From Leifsonia sp040686855 (lineage in GTDB: Bacteria > Actinomycetota > Actinomycetes > Actinomycetales > Microbacteriaceae): a DNA stretch of 64,000 nt. The notes beneath the pieces were generated by a model. That model saw only the letters and a list, made by a program, of their open reading frames with translations. It had not been told where the DNA came from and made no database searches. The stretch is from contig NZ_JBFBOG010000002.1 of assembly GCF_040686855.1 (NCBI RefSeq), forward strand, positions 1,054,001 through 1,118,000, written 5' to 3'. Made by a program: the position numbers and the translations under genes. The stretch's first letter is position 1. Every line of letters begins with the position of its first letter. Positions 18,531 to 26,770 of the stretch are shown here, in pieces.

Positions 18531-18827
18531 TGCTTCCGCCTCGCAATTGCCTTCATTGAGCGCCGCACTGCATCAGTAGGGCGGGAACTCCTCGTCTCCA
18601 AGGGTGAGGACGCATTTCAGCGTCTTCGGATCCTCCGACCCTGGGACGACCTTCGATGTTCTCGACTCACACCGCGCCTGATCGGCGTGTCGAACGCGAT
18701 GCAGATCCCGCTCGCCTGGGGACCCGTCATCCTGCCGTCCCGGCTCGCTCCGCGAGCAGCTGAGCGAGCGGATGCGCAAGCTATCGCCGGGTCCTGCGGC
18801 GAGAAGGAAAGGAAGAGAAGGACTGCA
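18531..18827. other. 297-base leader of the pilin gene with stem-loop; possible minus-strand gene remnant
   Basis: GCTCGCTC (18743-18750) pairs with GAGCGAGC (18762-18769). On the minus strand the last ~30 codons before a TGA at 18573-18575 read like a normal protein tail (TSKVVPGSEDPKTLKCVLTL...), but no usable start follows upstream, so it may be a decayed gene end. GAAAGGAAGAGAAGGA just before 18828 provides the pilin ribosome site. Confidence 0.4.
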
Positions 18828-20438
18828 ATGAGGGAAAACACACGGCTCCGGGGGCGCGCGGCGCTCGCGGCGGGAACGGCGCTCTCGCTGGGTGTGCTCG
18901 GGGCTCTTGTGGGCGGCGCGGCCGCCACGGCCGCCCAGATAGACACCAGCCGGCAGGGTACGATCATCGTCCACAAGTACGCCAACCCGGGTAACGGCGA
19001 TCAGCGGCCCGACGGCGGCGGCACCGGGCCGAACACCGCCCCCATCGCGGGCGTGGTCTTCGAGTACTGCGCGATCGCGGGGATCGACCTCCTCGGCGGC
19101 GACAACGCCGGTTGGGATGCGATCAACAACATCACGCCGGCCGAGAAGACGGCGTCCGCCAGGCAGGGCGTGACCACCCTCGGCTCCCACACGCTGACGA
19201 ACTGCACGGCGCTCCCGGCCACAGCCGCCGACGGTAGTGCCTCGTCAGGGAGTCTCCCCTTGGGCGCGTACTTCGTCCGCGAGGTCTCGGCACCGTCCAA
19301 CGTCGTCGCCCTGGCGGCACCGTTCATCGTCACCCTACCGACCCCGAAGAACCACAAGGTCGCGGACGGCGAGTGGCAGTACGACGTGAACGTGTACCCG
19401 AAGAACACGATCGCGTCCGGTCCGCAGAAGAACGTCGTCGATCAGGCGACGAACGGCGCGGTCCTCGGGTCGACCGTGACCTACCAGGTGACGCAGCTGG
19501 TCCCGGCGCTCGCGACGGGCGAGACCTACGACAAGCTCATCATGACGGACGACCTGGACGACCGGCTCGCGCCGTCCGTCAGCGTGCCGGTGAAGGTCAA
19601 GGCCAGCGCCACGCTGGTGGAGGGCCCCGATTACACCGCGACGTGGGCGGGCCAGAAGCTGACCGTGACCTTCACGGCCGCGGGCCTCGCGAAGCTCAAG
19701 GCGGGCGAGAATGTGGTCTACGAGTTCCAGGCGACGGTCACCAAGCTCGACACCGCAACGGGTACCGACGGCGATATCAAGAACACGGCGTACGTGAACC
19801 TGAACGACTTCGAAATGACTCCGGGCAAGCCGAATGGTCCGGATGGCTCGCCGACCGACGAGTTCTCCACGCGGTGGGGTGACCTCCTCGCCCAGAAGGT
19901 CAGCGCGGCCAACACGGCGCAGGGTCTCGCCGGCGCCGTCTTCCGAATCCACATGAGCATGACCGACGTCGCCGGCCAGTGCCGGAACGACCTCACCGGT
20001 CTGACCCTCGTCAACGACCCGGCCACGGGCAACCCGCTCGAGATCACGGCCGACGCCAATGGTGACGTCGAGTACTCGGGCCTGTGGATCGGTGACACCC
20101 AGAAGACGGTCGCCGCCGACGGCACCGTCTCGAACACGACCGTCCCCGGTCACGACCTGCAGCAGCGCTGCTACGTCCTCGAAGAGGTCAAGGCTCCTGC
20201 CGGATACGTCCTCCCGTCCGGCGCCGCCGCGTTGACGCCGGTGATGGTCAAGACCGGCGTGAACGGCCCGGCTCCGCTTGTCACGATCGAGAACGTCCAG
20301 CAGGGTGCGCCCGAGCTGCCGTTCACCGGTTCGAGTGCCCAGCTGGCGCTGACCATCGGCGGCATCGCGCTGCTCGTGGTCGCCCTGGGCGGCGTCCTGC
20401 TCGTCCGGTTCCGCAACAGCCGCCGAGACAGCGCCTAA
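18828..20438 (+). CDS. SpaA-type LPXTG-anchored major pilin
   Basis: 536-residue pilin backbone. Residues 1-36 are a signal peptide. The pilin motif VYPKN at 189-193 supplies Lys192 for isopeptide polymerisation. E-box-like segments REVSAP (151) and EEVKAPAGY support intramolecular isopeptide-bonded Ig-type (SpaA/FctA-like) domains. The C-terminal sorting signal LPFTG starts at 497, followed by a hydrophobic helix and RFRNSRR. The next gene is a class C sortase, which should join Lys192 to the Thr of LPFTG in the next subunit. ATG 18828 is preceded by a strong purine-rich SD. Length and layout match SpaH/SpaA shaft pilins of Corynebacterium. Confidence 0.94.
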   Translation: MRENTRLRGRAALAAGTALSLGVLGALVGGAAATAAQIDTSRQGTIIVHKYANPGNGDQRPDGGGTGPNTAPIAGVVFEYCAIAGIDLLGGDNAGWDAINNITPAEKTASARQGVTTLGSHTLTNCTALPATAADGSASSGSLPLGAYFVREVSAPSNVVALAAPFIVTLPTPKNHKVADGEWQYDVNVYPKNTIASGPQKNVVDQATNGAVLGSTVTYQVTQLVPALATGETYDKLIMTDDLDDRLAPSVSVPVKVKASATLVEGPDYTATWAGQKLTVTFTAAGLAKLKAGENVVYEFQATVTKLDTATGTDGDIKNTAYVNLNDFEMTPGKPNGPDGSPTDEFSTRWGDLLAQKVSAANTAQGLAGAVFRIHMSMTDVAGQCRNDLTGLTLVNDPATGNPLEITADANGDVEYSGLWIGDTQKTVAADGTVSNTTVPGHDLQQRCYVLEEVKAPAGYVLPSGAAALTPVMVKTGVNGPAPLVTIENVQQGAPELPFTGSSAQLALTIGGIALLVVALGGVLLVRFRNSRRDSA

Positions 20439-20455
20439 CCCGCGTCCCCGGCAGT

Positions 20456-20491
20456 GAGGGGGCGGCCCGACCACACGCAGGCCGCCCCCTG
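20456..20491 (+). promoter_or_regulatory. Intercistronic 10-bp stem-loop between pilin and sortase
   Basis: GGGGGCGGCC (20458-20467) pairs perfectly with GGCCGCCCCC (20480-20489); loop 12 nt, no T-tract. It probably acts as a partial terminator or 3' stabiliser giving more pilin than sortase. Confidence 0.65.
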
Positions 20492-20519
20492 CACCCCATC
20501 AGACGAGATAGAACCGCCC

Positions 20520-21908
20520 ATGCCCCGAAGCACGAAACGCGCAGCGCGCACCGGTCGCCGGTGGCGTCCCAGCTTCGTGCTGATCCTGACGGCGATCCTC
20601 GGCGTCATCGGTTCGGGGACGCTGACGTACTCGCCGGCCGCCAGCTGGTTCAACGACTACAACCAGTCACTCGTCATCAGCACATACAGCGACTCGATCA
20701 GGGACGCCGACCCGAGCGCCACCGAACAGCTCGAGCAGGCGAAGGCGTACAACGACGCGCTCTCGGCCGGTGCCTTGATCGAAGCCAACACCAACGTCCC
20801 CACCGGTGCGGGGACGAGTTCCGACGACAAGCTCGACTACTGGAGGATGCTGCGGACACCGACCGATGCGATGTCGCGCATCCAGGTGCCGAAGGTCGGC
20901 ATCGACCTGCCGGTGTACCACGGGACCAGTGAGGCCTCCCTCCTTCGCGGCGCCGGCCATCTGCAGGGAACGTCGCTCCCTGTCGGTGGGAAGGACACCC
21001 ACTCCGTCATCACTGCCCACCGCGGGCTCGCCGACTCCACCATGTTCACCGATCTCGACAAAGTCGGGGTCGGCGACCGCTTCATCATCACCACCTTCGG
21101 CAAGGTGCTCACCTATCAGGTCACCGACACCAAAGTCGTCGAGCCGTCGGACAGCAGCAGCCTCCGGCAGGAGGCCGGCCGCGATCTTGTGACGCTCGTC
21201 ACCTGCACGCCGCTCGGCATCAACACCCACCGCATTCTCGTCACAGGCAAGCGCATCACGCCCACACCGGCCCGTGACCTCGACACGGCGAACAAGACCG
21301 CGGCGACCCTCTCGTTCCCCTGGTGGGCGGTCGCCTTCCTCGGTGCGCTCGTGCTCATCGGCCTCTACACCTGGTGGGGCGGACGGCTTCGTGGACGCCC
21401 TGGATCCGGTGGCGGACGCGGTCGGGTGGGCGAGCAGATCTCCTACACCTTCACCGCGACGCGCATGGGAGCATCGCCTCCGTCCGGAACAGCGGCCCGC
21501 AGCACCGGGCTCGCGCCGCTGACCTACCGGTGGCCGCATTCGCCCGGGACGCTGCAACCGGGGCAGCAGGTGACGGCATGGACGGGCGATCGGGCGACGG
21601 GACGCGGGGGCGCCGAGCAGCTGCTTGTCGGGGGCTTCGTCTTCACCGTCACGAACACCGGTGAGACGACGATGCACGGGGTGGACATCGCGCGGGGTCT
21701 GCCGGGGCTCGATTCCTTGGCGAGCGACTGGGCTGCAGCGCTCGCACCGCTCCCGCCCGGCCAGACGGCGACGGCGGACGTGAAGCACCAGCTCACCGAG
21801 GCCGACTGCACGGCAGCCGAGCCGGCGAGCGGCGCACCGAAGAATAAACGCGGACGCCGTGCGGGTCGGGGCCGACGTCGAGCACGTCCGAAGGACGCTG
21901 CTGTCTGA
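20520..21908 (+). CDS. srtC: Class C (pilus) sortase with decayed DUF11-like C-terminal tail
   Basis: 462 residues. The sortase part (1-~288) has an N-terminal membrane helix (18-36), catalytic His167 (ITAHRGL), Cys229 (LVTCTPLGINTHR) and Arg238, and a second membrane helix (268-286), the class C layout. The lid-like DPS-W region lies before the domain. Class C enzymes normally end soon after the second helix; here 175 further residues follow. Two stretches (303-352: VGEQISYTFTAT...TLQPGQQVTA; 372-432: FVFTVTNTGETTMHGVDI...LPPGQTATAD) look like eroded DUF11/conserved-repeat surface modules, which would sit in the cytoplasm. The end is Arg/Lys-rich. Start ATG 20520 has only a weak SD. Confidence 0.88.
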   Translation: MPRSTKRAARTGRRWRPSFVLILTAILGVIGSGTLTYSPAASWFNDYNQSLVISTYSDSIRDADPSATEQLEQAKAYNDALSAGALIEANTNVPTGAGTSSDDKLDYWRMLRTPTDAMSRIQVPKVGIDLPVYHGTSEASLLRGAGHLQGTSLPVGGKDTHSVITAHRGLADSTMFTDLDKVGVGDRFIITTFGKVLTYQVTDTKVVEPSDSSSLRQEAGRDLVTLVTCTPLGINTHRILVTGKRITPTPARDLDTANKTAATLSFPWWAVAFLGALVLIGLYTWWGGRLRGRPGSGGGRGRVGEQISYTFTATRMGASPPSGTAARSTGLAPLTYRWPHSPGTLQPGQQVTAWTGDRATGRGGAEQLLVGGFVFTVTNTGETTMHGVDIARGLPGLDSLASDWAAALAPLPPGQTATADVKHQLTEADCTAAEPASGAPKNKRGRRAGRGRRRARPKDAAV

Positions 21909-22044
21909 CGACCGCGCTGCGACGCTGGCCGGGCCCAAGTGCTCGCGTTGGCGTACAGCCGGCGCCCGAAGGACGCTGCGGTCTGACGAAAGCGCCGCGA
22001 CGCTGCCGGGGCCGGAGTGCTCGCGTTGACGTGCAGCGTGCCGG
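21889..22044. repeat. Two-copy ~78-bp imperfect tandem repeat after the sortase gene
   Basis: CGAAGGACGCTG at 21889 recurs at 21967, and the following bases (GTCTGACGA..., GCGACGCTG..., GTGCTCGCGTTG) match with substitutions. The first copy spans the sortase stop codon. The rest of 21909-22142 shows no gene. Confidence 0.7.
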
Positions 22045-22142
22045 GGCTGGCGCCGATGCGTGTGCAGCCCCTACGAAACCACCGGTGATGACGGCAGCCC
22101 GGCCGCACGGATGCGGAGATCAGCGATGCGATCCGGGCGAGG

Positions 22143-23291
22143 TCAGAGGTCCGCGTGAAGCTGCCAGACGCGCTCCGCCGAGTCGCGCCAGCTGAACGCT
22201 CGGGCACGATCGGCGGCGAGTACGCGCAGTCGAGAACTGAGCTCGTCATCGGTCAGCACCCGTCCGATGGCCTCGGCCAGGCGCTCCGTGTAGGCCGCGT
22301 CGTCCTCCGTGCTCGCCGGGCGTTCCACCACGAGGCTGGACCCGGCCGCGACCTCTACCAGGGCGGGGTCGTCCGAGTGGATGACGGGGAGGCCGAACTT
22401 GAACGCCTCCACGATCGGCAGGCCGAAACCCTCCGCCAGGCTCGGGAACACGAACAGCGTCGCGCGGTCGAGCGCGACGGCGAGGTCCGCATCCTCCAAC
22501 CGGCCGAGGGCACGGACGCGGTCCTCGGGCAGGCCGGCAGCGGCAGCCACGCCGGTGGCCGAGCGCTCGCCGACACGGTCCGGTCCGGCGATCAGCAGCG
22601 GGAGGTCCTGCACCTCCGGCCGTGCCATGGCGCGGATGAGGGGGGCCAGGCCCTTGCGCGGCTCGACGGAGCCCAGGGTGAAGGCGTAGCGCTCCGGGAG
22701 ACCCAGGCGCTCGGCGCGCTCGTCGGCGTCTGCCGGGACGCGCAGCGTGGTGGCCGGGGCGCCGCCGATCACCCGGATGCGGTCGCCGAAGTCGAGCACG
22801 TCGGCCAGGCGGTCGGCGACCGCGTGGGTGGGGACGACGATCGCATCCGCGTGCTTGCGGGCGCGCTTCGCCATCGCCTTGGTCCACAGCGTGGTCGGGG
22901 TGCCGAGGGCGTCGGGATGGGTCCAGGCGAGCGTGTCGTGGATGGTGACGGCGACCTGTTCGGGCGCGTCCAGCTGACTGTGGCGCCGCAGGGGAGCGAG
23001 CAGGGTGGGCGCGTGCAGGATGCCGGGAGGGCCGCCGACGGCGAGACCGGACTGCCACGCGAGCGCGAGCTCCCGCCGCGCGAGGGGGAGTCGGGTCACC
23101 GTCGCGACACCGGGGAGGCGCGTGCGCACCTCGTCCAGCTGCTGGTCCGGGACGGCCGAGACGATCGCCTCCACGTCGCAGTTGCGGGGAGCGGTGAGGA
23201 TGAGCTGACGCGTGAGCTCTTCGGTGTAGCGGCGTGCCCCTTGGGGTGCGTCGACGACGAGGTCGTCGACGATCACTCTGAGGGTGGTCAT
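22143..23291 (-). CDS. GT4-family glycosyltransferase
   Basis: 382 residues, GT-B fold. N-terminal RVIVDDLVVDAPQGARRYTEEL and VTIHDTLAWTHPDAL, then VPTHAVADRL and the GT4 donor site FTLGSVEPRKGL and SLAEGFGLPIVEAFKFG (the E-x7-E motif). Similar enzymes are retaining mannosyl- or rhamnosyltransferases in envelope polysaccharide synthesis. SD AGGAGC precedes ATG 23291, and TAGGAT at 23320-23325 is a likely -10. It lies 84 bases downstream of the protease gene on the same strand and may also be read from it. Sugar specificity cannot be inferred. Confidence 0.88.
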   Translation of the reverse strand: MTTLRVIVDDLVVDAPQGARRYTEELTRQLILTAPRNCDVEAIVSAVPDQQLDEVRTRLPGVATVTRLPLARRELALAWQSGLAVGGPPGILHAPTLLAPLRRHSQLDAPEQVAVTIHDTLAWTHPDALGTPTTLWTKAMAKRARKHADAIVVPTHAVADRLADVLDFGDRIRVIGGAPATTLRVPADADERAERLGLPERYAFTLGSVEPRKGLAPLIRAMARPEVQDLPLLIAGPDRVGERSATGVAAAAGLPEDRVRALGRLEDADLAVALDRATLFVFPSLAEGFGLPIVEAFKFGLPVIHSDDPALVEVAAGSSLVVERPASTEDDAAYTERLAEAIGRVLTDDELSSRLRVLAADRARAFSWRDSAERVWQLHADL

Positions 23292-23319
23292 ACCGCTCCT
23301 GTCTCCGTCCGGATGTCGG

Positions 23320-23325
23320 ATCCTA
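23320..23325 (-). promoter_or_regulatory. -10 box TAGGAT of the GT4 gene
   Basis: TAGGAT on the minus strand, 28 nt upstream of the ATG, between the protease and glycosyltransferase genes. Confidence 0.4.
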
Positions 23326-23375
23326 TGAAACCATGCTCCGGCCCGGAAGTCGCTGGAAGCGCACGCCGGACCGAA

Positions 23376-25781
23376 TCAGCAGGAGGTGAGCGTGTTCAGC
23401 GAGGACCCCAGCACAGCGGTGCCGCCGAGCAGGAAGACCCGCTGCGCCTTCTGGGCGGCGAGGTCGGAGAGGACCGACCGCGGCACGCAGCCGCCGTTCG
23501 TGGTGAACAGCGGGGCACCCTTGACCGCGGCGAGGGCCGACCCCGCCAGGGCGTCGGGGAAGCCGAGCCCGCTGGCGAGGTAGGCGGTGGTGAACGTCGG
23601 GAACGACGCGCGTCCCACCTGCTCGGCCGTCTCGAACCGGTCGCTGCCCGACAGGCGGGTGACCGTCACGCCGTTCAGGCCGAGGCCGCTGAGGACACCG
23701 GGACTCACCACGTTATCCCCGCCGACGACTTTCACCGTCGTCGTGCCCTTCAAGAGAAGGTAGGCGGTGGTGAACGGGTCGATGGACGGCGCACCCCCGT
23801 TGACGAGCAGGACGGGCGCGCCGGACGCACCCGCGGCGGCACCCGCCGCGAGGGCGTCCGGGAAGTTCATCGCGGTGGCGACGAAGGCGGTCGGGATGGA
23901 GGCGCCGAACGCCGTCGTGGCGAGCCGGCGGGACGTCTCGAAGCGGTCCGAACCGGCGATGCGCGTGACGGTGGCGCCCACCTGCTTCGCGACGTCGTCG
24001 AGGGCGGATTCGATGGCGGGTGGAACGGCGTTGACGCCTCCGACGATGCGGATCTTCTCCGGGTGCAGCGACAGGATCTCGTTCCGCACCGCATCCGAGA
24101 GCGTGTAGGCGACGAGCAGTAGGGGGCCGCCCTCCTTCGCCGCCGCCGGTCCGGCGCTCAGGGCATCCGGGTAGTTGAGTCCGGTGGCCACGTACACGGT
24201 CTTCGCCGTCGTCGGGTACGCCTGCTGCGCGATCTTCACGCTGGTGTCGAAGCGGTCCGCACCCGCGATGCGCTGGGTCTGGATCGCGTCGATCGTGAGC
24301 GGTCCGCCGACGGCCGGGCCGACCGAGCGCGTGCCGTACGCCGCGCGGACGGTGAAGCTGGTGGCACCGCTGGGTGCGCCGACAAGGGACACGGACCAGG
24401 CCCCGTTGACGACGGTCGCCACGCGCGCTTTGCTCTCCGACGCCAGCTGCAGCCGCACGGTGGTACCGGAGGGGAGGGGACCGGAAGCCGTCCCCGAGAT
24501 CGTGCCGCCCTGCGTCACATGGTTGCCCGCCGGCAGCGAGGTGACGGCGACCGTCGCTGTGACCGACACGGCCGGCTCCCACGACCCGGCGTACCGCGAC
24601 ATGACGCTGGATCCGCCGGTCGACGAGACGAGCGGGTAGAACGCGGTGAAGTAGTTCGGGTCACTGCACGACAGGTCGGGGCCCGCCGAGACGATGCCGA
24701 CCGCCATGCCGCCGGTCATCGCCGCGCCCCCGCTGTCGCCGTGGTCGGCGCACGTGGTCGCGATGATGGAGTTCACGACGTGTGTGCCGTACTCGTCCTC
24801 GACCGAGACGGACACGTCCGTCTGCTCGATCGTGCCGCAGGTCCATCCGGTCGTCGAGCCGCTCTTGCACAGCGGCGCCCCGGCGACGGCGGCGCCGACG
24901 CTGGTGACGGTCATGGGAGCGCTGCCGAGCGGAGCGCCAGTGCCGTTGGCGCCCCAGCTGAGCGCCGAGGACTGTGGAGTGTGACCGGCGGTCAGCGCGA
25001 TCAGCGAGGAGTCGGCGTCGCCGCCGAACTGGTTGGCGCCGCTCACCCACGACCCGAGCGGGGCGCCGACCGACCCATCCGAACCGGTGTACTTCTGCGG
25101 CTCGGTCATGGTGAGCTCGGAGGTCGTGGAGCCGGGCTCGACGCAGTGACCGGCCGAGAGCAGCTGCGGCGCGCCGCTCGCGACGCTGTAGCCGGGGAAG
25201 CCGGCGGAGCAGCGCCAGGCCCCGGAGGGGTTCTTGATCAGGTAGGGCTGCCCGCCGTACACCTCGCCCGACAGGGGCCGGAGCGCGACCTGGGGCACGG
25301 GCTGGTGCGGCGCGGCGCCGACGACCGCGGTCGCTCCCGCCTCACGGGCGAGGGAGGCGGCCTGCGCATCCGAGGCGTAGACGGTGACGGCCGTGCCGTC
25401 GAGGCGCGCGCTGACGGTCGCGCCGGTCCGGTCTCTCAGTGCGCCGACGAGCGCCCCCGCATCCTGAGCCGCTGCTGCCTGCGCAAGGTACTGCGCCGGG
25501 TCGATGTGGAGGTCGCGGCGGACCGCCTGGGCGACTCCGGGCTGGAGCTTGTCGGCGGCCGAGCGGAACGCCTCCGCGGATCGCGTGTGCAGCCGGGGGA
25601 GTGCGGGCGGCGTGGCATCCGTGTCCGGGCCGCCCGTGTCCTGCGGGGTCGCGGCCGCCGCGGTGGGCGTCGCGACGGCGACGGCGTGCGCAGGCGCCGA
25701 CGTCTGTGCGGACGCGGGCGCCGGGGCCAGCAGCGACAGGCCGAAGGCAGCCGCCACGGCGAGGACAAGTGCTCGGTTCAC
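23376..25781 (-). CDS. Secreted S1 (streptogrisin-type) serine protease with three cell-wall-binding repeats
   Basis: 801 residues. Signal peptide 1-25 ending APASA. A prodomain-like region to about 165 (GALRDRTGATVSARLDG) resembles streptogrisin propeptides. The chymotrypsin-fold domain has the triad: His in LLSAGHCV, Asp in DADSSLIAL, and Ser in DHGDSGGAAM, with paired cysteines. A ~90-residue Ig-like linker (GTISGTASGPLPSGTTVRL) follows, then three PF04122-type cell wall binding 2 repeats, each with the RIAGADRFDTSV and YPDALSAGPAA type signature. The GTG start at 25781 was chosen because it begins the signal peptide; the upstream frame is hydrophilic. Presumably wall-attached non-covalently. 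The same repeats occur in the two proteins at 27.9 and 31.3 kb. Confidence 0.92.
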   Translation of the reverse strand: MNRALVLAVAAAFGLSLLAPAPASAQTSAPAHAVAVATPTAAAATPQDTGGPDTDATPPALPRLHTRSAEAFRSAADKLQPGVAQAVRRDLHIDPAQYLAQAAAAQDAGALVGALRDRTGATVSARLDGTAVTVYASDAQAASLAREAGATAVVGAAPHQPVPQVALRPLSGEVYGGQPYLIKNPSGAWRCSAGFPGYSVASGAPQLLSAGHCVEPGSTTSELTMTEPQKYTGSDGSVGAPLGSWVSGANQFGGDADSSLIALTAGHTPQSSALSWGANGTGAPLGSAPMTVTSVGAAVAGAPLCKSGSTTGWTCGTIEQTDVSVSVEDEYGTHVVNSIIATTCADHGDSGGAAMTGGMAVGIVSAGPDLSCSDPNYFTAFYPLVSSTGGSSVMSRYAGSWEPAVSVTATVAVTSLPAGNHVTQGGTISGTASGPLPSGTTVRLQLASESKARVATVVNGAWSVSLVGAPSGATSFTVRAAYGTRSVGPAVGGPLTIDAIQTQRIAGADRFDTSVKIAQQAYPTTAKTVYVATGLNYPDALSAGPAAAKEGGPLLLVAYTLSDAVRNEILSLHPEKIRIVGGVNAVPPAIESALDDVAKQVGATVTRIAGSDRFETSRRLATTAFGASIPTAFVATAMNFPDALAAGAAAGASGAPVLLVNGGAPSIDPFTTAYLLLKGTTTVKVVGGDNVVSPGVLSGLGLNGVTVTRLSGSDRFETAEQVGRASFPTFTTAYLASGLGFPDALAGSALAAVKGAPLFTTNGGCVPRSVLSDLAAQKAQRVFLLGGTAVLGSSLNTLTSC

Positions 25782-25852
25782 GAAAGGGCATCCCTCGTCA
25801 CAGGCGAGGGCGAATCGGGCACTTCGATCCCCGCGCGGATGGTGTCGCAGCA

Positions 25853-25858
25853 AACCTA
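25853..25858 (-). promoter_or_regulatory. -10 box TAGGTT of the protease gene
   Basis: TAGGTT about 71 nt upstream of GTG 25781, predicting a ~65-nt 5' UTR. Confidence 0.4.
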
Positions 25859-25921
25859 GACGGCCGCGAAATCACCCGCAAATCCCCAGAGCGGGGTTCG
25901 TGCCCCCACGGAACGCCGAGG

Positions 25922-26770
25922 TCAGTCGAAGAGGCCGTCGGCGGTCGCGGCGTCGAGGGCGTCCTGCCACGCGCGCATGGGCTGCAGCCCGGCGCGCGAC
26001 CACGCGTCGTGGCCGAGCACGGAGTAGGACGGACGGGGAGCCGGGCGGACGAAGGTGGTGCTGTCCGTCGGCTTCACGCGCTCCGGATCCAGGCCTGCGG
26101 CGGCGAAGACCGCGCGCGCGAAGCCGTACCAGGTCGTCTCGCCGGAATTCGTCCCGTGGTAGACCCCGGCCGGCGCGTCGCTGTCGACCAGCGCGACGAT
26201 CTGGGCGGCGAGGTCGCCGGTCCACGTCGGCTGCCCGGCCTGGTCGTCGACCACGCTGACGGTCTCGTGGCTGCCCGCGAGCTTCACCATGGTCTTCGCG
26301 AAGTTCGGGCCGCCGGCGCCGTACAGCCACGCCGTGCGCACGACATAGGCGCCGTCGGGATGCGCGGCCAGCGCGAGCTCTTCGCCCGCGGCCTTGGTGC
26401 GTCCGTAGGCGTTCAGGGGGTCGCGCGGCGTGTCCTCGGCATACGGCTCGGTCGCTTCGCCGTCGAACACGTAGTCGGTCGAGACCGTGACGAAGCGTGC
26501 GCCGTTCCGTGCGGCGGCGATGGCCAGGTTCTCGGTGCCGAGCGCGTTGATGGCGTAGGCGTCGTCCTCGTGGGTCTCGGCGTCGTCCACCTTCGTATAA
26601 GCGGAGGCGTTGATCACGACGTCGTGCCCGGCGACCGCGGCGAGTACGGCCTCCCGGTCGGTCACATCCAGCTCGGCGCGGGACAGAGCCGTCACGTCGC
26701 GGCCGGCCAGCGCCTTCTGGAGGTCCTGGCCGAGCATCCCGGCCGCCCCGGCGATGAGGTAGCGCGTCAT
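25922..26770 (-). CDS. rmlD: dTDP-4-dehydrorhamnose reductase
   Basis: 282-residue SDR enzyme, last step of dTDP-L-rhamnose synthesis (reduction of dTDP-4-keto-L-rhamnose with NAD(P)H). GAAGMLGQDL is the nucleotide loop; STDYVFDGE, YGRTKAAGE (catalytic Tyr-x3-Lys) and RTAWLYG are conserved. The start ATG overlaps the rmlB stop by one base (TGATG), so the two are coupled. rmlC and rmlA are 3 kb away on the other strand. Confidence 0.96.
   Translation of the reverse strand: MTRYLIAGAAGMLGQDLQKALAGRDVTALSRAELDVTDREAVLAAVAGHDVVINASAYTKVDDAETHEDDAYAINALGTENLAIAAARNGARFVTVSTDYVFDGEATEPYAEDTPRDPLNAYGRTKAAGEELALAAHPDGAYVVRTAWLYGAGGPNFAKTMVKLAGSHETVSVVDDQAGQPTWTGDLAAQIVALVDSDAPAGVYHGTNSGETTWYGFARAVFAAAGLDPERVKPTDSTTFVRPAPRPSYSVLGHDAWSRAGLQPMRAWQDALDAATADGLFD

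Noticed and set aside
25782..25853. 24-residue N-terminal extension of the secreted protease
   Set aside because: It would begin at a TTG inside the -10 region and puts a charged segment before the signal peptide.
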